In this document: piece after piece, positions 57,106-64,000 of the stretch
Numbering within the stretch: the stretch's first letter is position 1
Layout of the letters: each line of letters starts with the position of its first letter
Assembly: GCF_004803715.2 (NCBI RefSeq)
Contig: NZ_CP039383.2
Span: forward strand, 2,976,001 to 3,040,000
Length of the DNA: 64,000 nucleotides
Reading direction: 5' to 3'
From: Luteimonas yindakuii
Lineage (GTDB): Bacteria > Pseudomonadota > Gammaproteobacteria > Xanthomonadales > Xanthomonadaceae
The notes under the pieces: generated by a model
Databases searched by the model: none
What the model was told of the DNA's origin: nothing
What the model saw: only the letters and a program-made list of their open reading frames with translations
Position numbers and translations under genes: made by a program

Positions 57106-57852
57106 ATGATCACAGCCCAGCAACTGCACAAGGCGTTCAAGACCCGCACCGGCACGGTGAAGGCGGTCGACGGCGTCGACTTCATCGCCGAGGACGGCCG
57201 CATCACCGGCCTGCTCGGTCCCAATGGCGCCGGCAAGACCACCACCATGCGCATGCTCTACACGCTGATGCGCCCGGACAGCGGCAGCGTGCGCGTGGAC
57301 GGCATCGATGCCGCGGAAGACCCGGCTGCGGTGCGCCGCATCCTCGGCGTGCTGCCGGACGCGCGCGGCATCTACAAGCGCCTGACCGCGCGCGAGAACA
57401 TCGCCTACTTCGGCGAGCTGCACGGCCTGTCGCGTGCGCGCATCGCCGAGCGCGTGGCGGCGCTGTCGGCACGCCTGGACATGGACGACATCCTCGACCG
57501 CCGTGCCGAAGGCTTCAGCCAGGGCCAGCGCACCAAGACCGCGATCGCGCGTGCGCTGGTGCACGACCCGCGCAACGTGATCCTCGACGAGCCCACCAAC
57601 GGGCTGGACGTGATGACCACGCGCGCGATGCGCGAGTTCCTCTTCAGCCTGCGCGACGAGGGCCGCTGCGTGGTGTTTTCCAGCCACATCATGCAGGAGG
57701 TCGCCGCGCTGTGTGACCACATCATCATCATCGCCAAGGGACAGGTGATGGCCGCCGGCTCGCCCGACGAACTGCGCGAACGCTTCGGCGAAGCCAACCT
57801 CGAGGACGCTTTCGTCCGCGCCATCGGTTCCCAGGAGGGCCTGCTCGCATGA
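57106..57852 (+). CDS. natA: ABC transporter ATP-binding protein (NatA-like)
   Basis: The 248-residue ATPase has Walker A LLGPNGAGKTTTMRML, signature FSQGQRTKTAIARALVHDP, Walker B VILDEPTNGLD and H-loop SSHIMQEV. A closing ALCDHIIIIAKGQVMAAGS is like NatA of the Na+/drug exporter NatAB. It overlaps the natB-like permease gene by 4 bp. Exported ion or compound is not proven. Confidence 0.88.
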   Translation: MITAQQLHKAFKTRTGTVKAVDGVDFIAEDGRITGLLGPNGAGKTTTMRMLYTLMRPDSGSVRVDGIDAAEDPAAVRRILGVLPDARGIYKRLTARENIAYFGELHGLSRARIAERVAALSARLDMDDILDRRAEGFSQGQRTKTAIARALVHDPRNVILDEPTNGLDVMTTRAMREFLFSLRDEGRCVVFSSHIMQEVAALCDHIIIIAKGQVMAAGSPDELRERFGEANLEDAFVRAIGSQEGLLA

Positions 57853-59042
57853 ATGCCCCACGCTCGAACGCGCTCGCCTCGATGTGGGCGGTGATGCGCA
57901 AGGAACTGCTCGACATCAGCCGCGACCGCCGCACGCTGGCGCTGATGCTGCTGATGACGCCGCTGCTGACACCGCTGCTGATCCTCGGCATGTCGACGCT
58001 GGCGGAGAAGCGCATCCGCACGCAGATGGACCAGACCCTGGAAGTGCCGGTGCTGGGCGCCGAGCGCGCGCCCAACCTGGTGGCGTTTCTCGCCAGCCGC
58101 GGGATCGAGGTGGTCGCACCGCCCGACGATCTCGATGCGGCCATCGCCCGCCAGGATGTCGACGTCGCGCTGGAGATCGCCCCCGACTTCACCGAGGCCT
58201 GGCATGCCGGCCGTGCCGCCGGCATCGACGTGGTCAGCGACAGCACGCAGCGCAATGCCGAAGTCCCCGCCGCGCGCGTGCGCAGTGCGCTCGAGGCCTA
58301 CGGCCAGCAGGTCGGTGCGTTGCGGCTGGTGGCGCGCGGCATCGATCCCGGCGTCGCGCGACCGCTGGGCGTCGGCAACCGCGACCTCGCCAGCGAGGCC
58401 GCGCGGCAGGGCATGGCGTTGTCGTTCTTCCTGCCCTACCTGCTGATCCTGTCCGGCTTCCTCGGCGGCGTGTACCTGATCGTCGATGCGACCGGCGGCG
58501 AGCGCGAGCGGCAGTCGCTGGAACCGCTGCTGGCCACGCCCGCAGCACGTGGCGCGATCGTCAGCGGCAAGATGGCGGCGGGCTGCGCGATCGGCCTGGT
58601 GGCCTTGCTGCTCACGCTGCTGGCGCTCAAGGGCAGCAGCCACCTTGGCGATACCGCGCGCATGCTCGACCTGCGCTGGCTGGCGATCGGCAAGCTGCTG
58701 GTGATCCTGCTGCCGATGGTGGTGATCGGCACCGCGCTGTTCACCTTCCTCGCCGCGGCGGCCAAGAGCGTCAAGGAAGCGCAGACGCACATGAGCTGGC
58801 TGATGCTGCTGCCGATGATCCCGACCTTCGTGCTGATGGTGAATCCCATCAAGACCGAGCTGTGGCAGTTCACGGTGCCATTCCTTTCGCAGAACCAGAT
58901 GATCCTCAAGGTGGTGCGCGCCGAACCGATCCCCGCCGATATCTGGGGCATCTACCTCGGCGCGGCGCTGGCACTGGCCGGGCTGCTGTGGCTGGCCGCG
59001 GTGCGTCGTTATGGCCAGGAGCGGCTGGCGGTCGCCGGGTAG
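57849..59042 (+). CDS. natB: ABC transporter permease (NatB-like)
   Basis: The 397-residue permease has TM1 (about 29-49), a large extracytoplasmic domain (about 50-195) and five or six C-terminal TMs. MWAVMRKELLDISRDRRTL at the start, FFLPYLLILSGFLGGVYLIVDATGGERERQSLEPLLATPA and KEAQTHMSWLMLLPM fit the NatB group. It pairs with the upstream ATPase. It ends about 180 bases before a bidirectional terminator. Confidence 0.87.
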   Translation: MNAPRSNALASMWAVMRKELLDISRDRRTLALMLLMTPLLTPLLILGMSTLAEKRIRTQMDQTLEVPVLGAERAPNLVAFLASRGIEVVAPPDDLDAAIARQDVDVALEIAPDFTEAWHAGRAAGIDVVSDSTQRNAEVPAARVRSALEAYGQQVGALRLVARGIDPGVARPLGVGNRDLASEAARQGMALSFFLPYLLILSGFLGGVYLIVDATGGERERQSLEPLLATPAARGAIVSGKMAAGCAIGLVALLLTLLALKGSSHLGDTARMLDLRWLAIGKLLVILLPMVVIGTALFTFLAAAAKSVKEAQTHMSWLMLLPMIPTFVLMVNPIKTELWQFTVPFLSQNQMILKVVRAEPIPADIWGIYLGAALALAGLLWLAAVRRYGQERLAVAG

Positions 59043-59221
59043 CCCGCGCACTGGAGGGCACCGGTGGGGTGCCCTCCGCCTGCCCGTCGCCACGCGGCGT
59101 GCCCACCCGCCAGGGGAGGCTCCTTGCATGGACGCCACGTCCAGGCGCCCGGGTATCGCGCTTCCGTTGGTCAGCGCTCCGTATCCGCGGCTTTTCGGCG
59201 CCCCCGGACAGGAACCAAGAG

Positions 59222-59247
59222 AAAAGCCCGGCGGTGCCGGGCTTTTT
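59222..59247. terminator. bidirectional intrinsic terminator
   Basis: AAAAGCCCGGC (59222-59232) and GCCGGGCTTTT (59236-59246) pair around GGT, giving a T-run on either strand. It lies between the convergent NatB-like and TonB-like genes, so it can end both transcripts. Confidence 0.92.
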
Positions 59248-59268
59248 CCGTTCAGCAGGAACGGCCGC

Positions 59269-60314
59269 TCAGCCGCCCGGCGTGAAGCCGATCGTGCGGC
59301 GGGTGGTGATCGGCGCGTCCATCGGCTCGAAGCGCCAGCGGCGCACCGCGGTCAGCGCCTCGCGGTCGAACACCCGCGGCGGGTCGGCCCGCACCACGCG
59401 TGCGTTGGACACCGAGCCGTCGGCGGCGACGGTGAACTCCACCAGCACCTCGCCCGACTGGCCGCTGCGCAGGGCCTCCGACGGATAGCGCGGCGCCGGC
59501 GTGCTGATGGCGCGCAGGTCGGCAGCCGATGGCGCCACGAACGCAGGCGCTGCAGCCGCGCGGCACGCTGCTGTGCCGCGCGCTCCTCGGCGGCCCGCTG
59601 ATCGGCGGCACGCCGTTCCTCGGCCTGGCGCTCGGCGGTCTCGCGCGCCGCCGCTTCGCGCTGGGCCTGCTGTTCGGCCTCGCGGCCGGCGTCCTGCTGG
59701 GCAGCCAGCTCACGCGCGGCCTGTGCCTGCTGTTCCTGCTGCTGCTTGGCCCGCTCGGCTTCGAGCTGCTTGCGGCGCTCCGCCTCCTGCTCGGCGCTGA
59801 GCGCCTGCTGGGCGATGCGCTGTTCGCTGGCGGCCTGTGCGCTGTCGATGCTGCTGGCGAGGCGGCCGACCGCCGGATGGGTGCCGTCGGTGCGCTGGAT
59901 CAGCACCTGCAGGCGACGCGCCTCCTCGAAATCGTCGCGGTCGCGTGCCTGCTCGGTGGCGATCACCGCCATCGGCAACAGGTCGATCAGCGCACTGGAC
60001 GCCCCCGCGTCGCCCGGATCCTTGTCACGCAGCGCCAGGTAGTACTCCAGCGCGTTGTCGCCCGCGGGCGCGTACAGCCGGCTTTCCTGGTAGGCCTTGG
60101 ACGCCGCCGCGCGCAGTTCGTCGGCGCTGAGCGTGGCCACGGCATCCGACGCGGCGGTGTCCTGGCCGGCCGCTGCACTCTGCCCGCCTGGCGCGGTCCC
60201 CACCGCGCTGTCGGCGGGCGCCGGATCCCCCGAGCACGCCGCCAGCGCGCAGGCCATCGCCACGGCGATCAGGCGCCGGTTCCACTTGGTGTTCCCCTTC
60301 GGTGTTGCCAACAT
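59269..60314 (-). pseudogene. TonB-like lipoprotein split by a frameshift
   Basis: It begins MLATPKGNTKWNRRLIAVAM with lipobox LAAC (Cys27) and a strong GGGGGGAA ribosome site. A helical domain is followed by a long Gln/Glu/Ala/Arg coiled coil (about 160-250). After residue about 251 (near 59560) this frame turns to Arg/Ser nonsense. The next frame supplies a complete TonB C-terminal domain: APAFVAPSAADLRAI, PAPRYPSEAL, GEVLVEFTVAADGSVSNARVV, ALTAVRRWRFEPM. One missing base around 59553-59562 reconnects them to about 348 residues. A sequencing error is possible. If real, the TonB domain is lost. Confidence 0.82.
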
Positions 60315-60450
60315 CTGGTGTTCCCCCCTGGTAGTGCGTCACGCACCTTCGCGTAGGACGCGATAGCCGCGACGATTTGTCAACCGTCCGTGTCGCGGGG
60401 ATTCGCCCGACGGCCGCTTCCCCGGCCGTCGCGTCCCCACGGGTCGCGCA

Positions 60451-61782
60451 TTACTTGCCGATGCAGAAGGTCGAGAAGATGTGCCCGAGAAGATCGTCCG
60501 GCGTCACCCGGCCGGTGATCTCGCCGAGCGCGTCGTGGGCCACGCGCAGCGACTCGGCGGCGAGCTCGAGCCGCTCGGCGCCCAGTTCGGCGGCCGCCAG
60601 CGCGAGTTCATCCTGCACCCGCGACAGCGCCTCGACGTGCCGCGCGCGCGCGGTGAATGCATCCTCGCCCACGGCGCCGTCAGCCTCCAGCAACGCCGCC
60701 AGCCGGGCATCCAGCACGTCCAGGCCGGCGCCGGTGCGCGCGGAAATATGCAGGCCGGCGCCGCCGCCGCCGGGCGCGAGCAGATCGGTCTTGTTGAGCA
60801 GCACCAGCTGGCGCGGCACGTCGGCCACCGATGGGGCGACCGCGGCCAGCCCGCCCGCGGGATCACGTGCGTCGACCACGATCAGCGCCAGGTCGGCACG
60901 CTGCAGTTCGGCCTCGGCACGGCGCATGCCCTCGCGCTCGATGGCATCCCCGCCCTCGCGCAGCCCGGCGGTATCCACCAGCGTGAGTTCGATGCCGCCC
61001 ACGCGCACGGTCTCGCGCAGCAGGTCGCGGGTGGTGCCGGCGATATCGGTGACGATCGCGCGCTCGCTGCCGGCCAGTGCGTTCAACAGCGAACTCTTGC
61101 CGGCGTTGGGCGGCCCGACGATCACCGCATGCCAGCCTTCGCGCAGCTTCTGGCCGCGCTGCGCGGCGGCAAGCAGCGCGTCGAGGGTGTCACCTGCGGC
61201 GGCGAGATCGCGCCGCAACCCGGCCCCGCCGAGGGTGTCGATGGGTTCGTCGGCGAAGTCGATCGCCGCTTCCACCTGCACCCGCAGCGCCAGCAGCGCG
61301 TCGGCCAGCGCGTCGACCTGCCGCGAGAACACGCCATCGAGCGAACGGCGTGCCGCGCGCGCGGCGTGCGCATCGGCAGCGGCGATCAGGTCGGCCACTG
61401 CTTCGGCCTGGGCCAGGTCGAGGCGGCCGTTGAGGAAGGCGCGCTCGGAGAACTCGCCGGCGCGGGCCGGCCGCGCGCCCAGCACCAGTGCGCGCTCGAC
61501 CAGCGCCTGCAGCACCGGACGGCTGCCGTGCGCCTGCAGTTCGACCACGTCCTCGCCGGTGTAGCTGGCCGGCGCGCGGAACCACAGCGCCAGGCCGTCG
61601 TCGATCACGCTGCCGTCGGCGGCATGGAAGCGCACGTGGTGGGCATGGCGCGGGCGCAACGCGCGTCGGCAGATCGACTCGGCGATCACGCGCGCCTGCG
61701 GGCCGGACAGGCGCACCACGCCGATGCCGCCCGCACCGGGGGCGGTGGCGATGGCGACAATCGTGGAGGTGCTGGAAGTCAT
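60451..61782 (-). CDS. mnmE: tRNA modification GTPase MnmE
   Basis: The GTPase partner of MnmG in tRNA wobble uridine modification. The 443-residue protein has the N-terminal tetrahydrofolate-binding domain ([20 protein letters not shown]), [24 protein letters not shown] and G1 [29 protein letters not shown] and NKTD follow, and the C-terminus is CIGK, the cysteine tail required for function. ATG 61782 gives [12 protein letters not shown], with an upstream in-frame ATG possible. It follows yidC in the rnpA-yidC-mnmE order. Confidence 0.96.
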   Translation of the reverse strand: MTSSTSTIVAIATAPGAGGIGVVRLSGPQARVIAESICRRALRPRHAHHVRFHAADGSVIDDGLALWFRAPASYTGEDVVELQAHGSRPVLQALVERALVLGARPARAGEFSERAFLNGRLDLAQAEAVADLIAAADAHAARAARRSLDGVFSRQVDALADALLALRVQVEAAIDFADEPIDTLGGAGLRRDLAAAGDTLDALLAAAQRGQKLREGWHAVIVGPPNAGKSSLLNALAGSERAIVTDIAGTTRDLLRETVRVGGIELTLVDTAGLREGGDAIEREGMRRAEAELQRADLALIVVDARDPAGGLAAVAPSVADVPRQLVLLNKTDLLAPGGGGAGLHISARTGAGLDVLDARLAALLEADGAVGEDAFTARARHVEALSRVQDELALAAAELGAERLELAAESLRVAHDALGEITGRVTPDDLLGHIFSTFCIGK

Positions 61783-61820
61783 CGGCGCGGAGTTGGTGGG
61801 CATCGTCCTGGCTGCCAACG

Positions 61821-61850
61821 CACGGAACCCGCCATCAGGCGGGTTCCGTG
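61821..61850 (-). terminator. hairpin between yidC and mnmE
   Basis: CACGGAACCCGCC (61821-61833) and GGCGGGTTCCGTG (61838-61850) pair perfectly over 13 bp around ATCA. No T-run follows on the minus strand (GTTGGCAGCC), so it may attenuate or protect mRNA rather than fully terminate. It separates yidC from mnmE. Confidence 0.6.
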
Positions 61851-61856
61851 GGAGCG

Positions 61857-63584
61857 TCAGGCCTTCGCCGGCTTGCCGCCGGACGGCTTGTCATCGGCGT
61901 ACTTGCGGATCAGCAGCCACTGCTGCAGCAGGCCGAGCGCGCCGTTGGTGACCCAGTACAGCACCAGGCCGGCGGGGAAGAAGATCATGATCACGCCGAA
62001 CACCAGCGGCATGAAGGTCATGATCCGCTGCTGCATCGGATCCATGCCGGTCATCGGCGACAGGCGCTGGGTGGCCCACATCACCGCCATGTTGAGCACC
62101 GGCAGGATGAAGTACGGATCGCGCGCGGTCAGGTCCTGGATCCACAGCATCCACGGCGCGTGGCGCAGCTCCACCGATTCCAGCAGCACCCAGTACAGGG
62201 CGAAGAAGATCGGCATCTGCAGCAGGATCGGCAGGCAACCGCCGATCGGGTTGATCTTCTCCTTCTTGTACAGCTCCATCATCGCCATCTGCAGCTTCTG
62301 GCGGTCGTCGCCGTAGCGTTCCTTGAGCTGCTGCATGCGCGGCTGGAACTTGCGCATCTTGGCCATCGACTTGTACTGCGCCTGCGACAGCGGGAACAGC
62401 GCCAGCTTCACCAGCACCACCAGGCCGACGATCGCCCACCCCCAGTTGTTGAACAGGCCATGCAGCAGGTCGAGCAGGCGGAACAGCCATTCGCCGAGCA
62501 CGGCCATCACGCTGAAGCGCGAGTAGTCGACGGCGCGATCGAGCCCGCGCACTTCCTCGGCGCGGATCAGCCCGACCAGCTTCGGTCCCACCCACAGGCG
62601 CGCACTGGTGGTGGCGACCTGGCCCGGGGCGACGGTGACGCCCGGCCCGAGTTCGCGGATCAGGTGCGGGCTGCGCGCGCCGGCGCCATCGACATGCAGC
62701 GAGACGGTGGTCTCGTCCTGGCCGTCGGGAATCCAGGCGCTGAAGAAGTGGTGCTGCAGCAGCGCGATCCAGCTGCCGGTGCCGCGCTGGTTGACCGCGC
62801 CGTCGTCGATGAAGTCGGCGAACTTGCGGCGGCCGAAGCCGTCCTGCGCGGTGTGCCAGACGCCGCCATTGAGGCTGAACGACTCCGGATCCGGGTTCAT
62901 CCAGTTGCCGGCGGTGATCGGCGGCACCTTCGCAAGCTGCCGGTAGATGAAGCCCTGCCACGGCTGCGCGCCCCGGTTGACGACCTCGTCGCGCACTTCG
63001 ACGGCATAGGTGCCGCGACGCACGGTATAGGTACGGCGCACGGTGACCCCGTCGGGCCCGGTCCAGACGAACGGCACGCTGACGCTTTCGCCCTCGGCGT
63101 CGAGCACGTAGTCGTTGCGCCCGCCCTCGGGCACGAATTCCGCCTCGTGGGTCGGCGCGGTGCTGGTGCTGCTGACCCAGCCCACCTGAGCGGCATAGAA
63201 CCGCGACGGATCGGGATCGAGCAGGGTCACCGGCGGGCTGCCGGCTTCGCGCGTCTGCGGATACTGCAGCAACTCGGCCGAGACCACGTTGCCGCGCTCC
63301 AGGGTCAGGCGCAGCACATCGCTGGTGATCGTGACCGGAGCCGCCGCGCCGGCGACCGGCTGGGCCGCGGCGCCGGCCACGGCCGGAGCGACCGGGGCGG
63401 ACGGCGTCGCCACGCTCGGCGCCTGCGGAATCGAGGCCGGGGCGGCGCCGGGGACGGCACCCGTGGTCTGGCTGGACGGCGTGCCGGCTGCGACCGGTGC
63501 CACCTTCTCCCGGTTCCATTCCATCCACAGCAGCGTCGCCACCATCAGCCAGGCGAGGATCAGGAAGGTACGGGTCTGGTTCAT
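61857..63584 (-). CDS. yidC: membrane protein insertase YidC
   Basis: It inserts and folds proteins in the inner membrane, alone or with SecYEG. The 575-residue protein has N-terminal TM1 ([20 protein letters not shown]) and an Ala/Pro-rich linker (about 28-80). A periplasmic P1 beta domain (about 85-350) and the conserved five-TM core follow: [58 protein letters not shown] and [17 protein letters not shown]. The basic tail ends [10 protein letters not shown]. Start ATG 63584 lies 13 bases after the rnpA stop. Confidence 0.97.
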   Translation of the reverse strand: MNQTRTFLILAWLMVATLLWMEWNREKVAPVAAGTPSSQTTGAVPGAAPASIPQAPSVATPSAPVAPAVAGAAAQPVAGAAAPVTITSDVLRLTLERGNVVSAELLQYPQTREAGSPPVTLLDPDPSRFYAAQVGWVSSTSTAPTHEAEFVPEGGRNDYVLDAEGESVSVPFVWTGPDGVTVRRTYTVRRGTYAVEVRDEVVNRGAQPWQGFIYRQLAKVPPITAGNWMNPDPESFSLNGGVWHTAQDGFGRRKFADFIDDGAVNQRGTGSWIALLQHHFFSAWIPDGQDETTVSLHVDGAGARSPHLIRELGPGVTVAPGQVATTSARLWVGPKLVGLIRAEEVRGLDRAVDYSRFSVMAVLGEWLFRLLDLLHGLFNNWGWAIVGLVVLVKLALFPLSQAQYKSMAKMRKFQPRMQQLKERYGDDRQKLQMAMMELYKKEKINPIGGCLPILLQMPIFFALYWVLLESVELRHAPWMLWIQDLTARDPYFILPVLNMAVMWATQRLSPMTGMDPMQQRIMTFMPLVFGVIMIFFPAGLVLYWVTNGALGLLQQWLLIRKYADDKPSGGKPAKA

Positions 63585-63597
63585 CGGGCAGGCACGC

Positions 63598-64000
63598 TCA
63601 CGGGCCGGTGGAAGCCGGCGCGTCCGGAGGAAGGGGAGACGAGGAGTCGGCGGACATTGTGCCGGCCGGGGTGGCCACGGGCAACGCGCCGGCACGCTGC
63701 AGCAGGCGCAGGAAGCCATCGCGCAATGCGTCGTTGTCGGCTTGGCGGGCGGCAGGTCGCGCCACCAGCACATAGGCACCGGGGGCGAGGTCGCTGCGCA
63801 TGCGGCGGAACTGGTCGCGGATCACGCGCTTGATGCGGTTGCGCCCGACCGCGGTCGGGTCGACCTTGCGCGACACCGCCAGCCCGAGACGCACCGGGCC
63901 CTCATCGACAAGCCGGTGCAGGGCCATCATCGGCGACGCTGTTCGCCGCCCCTGCTGGAAGACGCGGTCGAATTCCGCGCGCGCACGAACGTGCGCCTGC
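63598..64000 (-). CDS. rnpA: ribonuclease P protein component RnpA, N-terminus beyond window
   Basis: Protein subunit of RNase P, needed for tRNA 5' maturation. The frame is open to base 64000, so the start lies outside. About 133 residues are visible, beginning [19 protein letters not shown]. The RNase P signature [13 protein letters not shown] is complete, preceded by [16 protein letters not shown] Pro/Ser/Ala-rich tail ends the protein. An ATG at 63930 is internal, as the [11 protein letters not shown] helix upstream is conserved. It heads the rnpA-yidC-mnmE unit. Confidence 0.95.
   Translation of the reverse strand, partial: QAHVRARAEFDRVFQQGRRTASPMMALHRLVDEGPVRLGLAVSRKVDPTAVGRNRIKRVIRDQFRRMRSDLAPGAYVLVARPAARQADNDALRDGFLRLLQRAGALPVATPAGTMSADSSSPLPPDAPASTGP

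Overview
The window looks like a chromosomal segment of a high-GC gammaproteobacterium of the Xanthomonadales (Lysobacter/Luteimonas/Xanthomonas type). The grounds are the very GC-rich codon use, the rnpA-yidC-mnmE block at the right end with mnmG at the left end, a monomeric NADP-isocitrate dehydrogenase, and short dispersed palindromic repeats in the gaps. It reads as core chromosome. I see no IS transposase, integrase, phage gene or CRISPR array.

Layout. 1-6.7 kb: a DUF421 membrane protein (cut by the edge), mnmG, an orphan plus-strand terminator with a possible small RNA, a Tyr/Gly-rich lipoprotein, a PLP-dependent dehydratase, a YdcF-like protein and a SnoaL-like protein. 6.8-12.2 kb: a tightly overlapping minus-strand biotin operon (bioB, small membrane protein, bioF, DMT transporter, bioH, bioC). 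12.2-18 kb: comF, ubiA, galE, tRNA-Arg(CCG), a membrane-anchored cytochrome c and an ExeM/NucH-like nuclease lipoprotein. 18.3-25.9 kb: an alpha/beta hydrolase, zapE carrying a palindromic insertion, an acetyl-CoA hydrolase/transferase, an S9 peptidase, a hotdog thioesterase and class I fructose-bisphosphate aldolase. 26-30 kb: a four-gene overlapping cluster (DUF3348, DUF802, OmpA/MotB-like, DUF2894) resembling a MotAB/ZorAB-type ion-driven motor. 30-41 kb: a sorbosone-dehydrogenase-like lipoprotein, an M20 amidohydrolase, queF, a LysM protein, panE, icd and a LysR regulator. 41-50.4 kb: oxidoreductases, a lipoprotein methyltransferase, rluE, a receiver-kinase protein, hrpB and tatD. 50.5-64 kb: a duplicated-domain OmpA lipoprotein, two ABC exporters, an FNR-like oxidoreductase, an XRE regulator, a peptidase-like hydrolase, a frameshifted TonB-like lipoprotein, then mnmE, yidC and rnpA.

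How genes work together. MnmE and MnmG form the tRNA wobble-uridine modification complex, and QueF, RluE and the tRNA gene add to the RNA theme. The bio genes cover early and middle biotin synthesis (no bioA or bioD here). Genes overlap by 4 bp in many operons, implying translational coupling.

The most interesting points are: (1) the DUF3348-DUF802-OmpA-DUF2894 cluster, which has the signature residues of a proton-channel motor with a roughly 500-residue cytoplasmic tail; (2) zapE interrupted in frame by a compound palindromic repeat between Walker A and Walker B; (3) hrpB with two compensating frameshifts that erase its DEAH-type and SAT motifs; (4) a TonB-like gene split by a single frameshift; (5) a strong terminator on the strand opposite all nearby genes. 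Two indel-type lesions in one window may mean sequencing or assembly error, so both need read-level checking.
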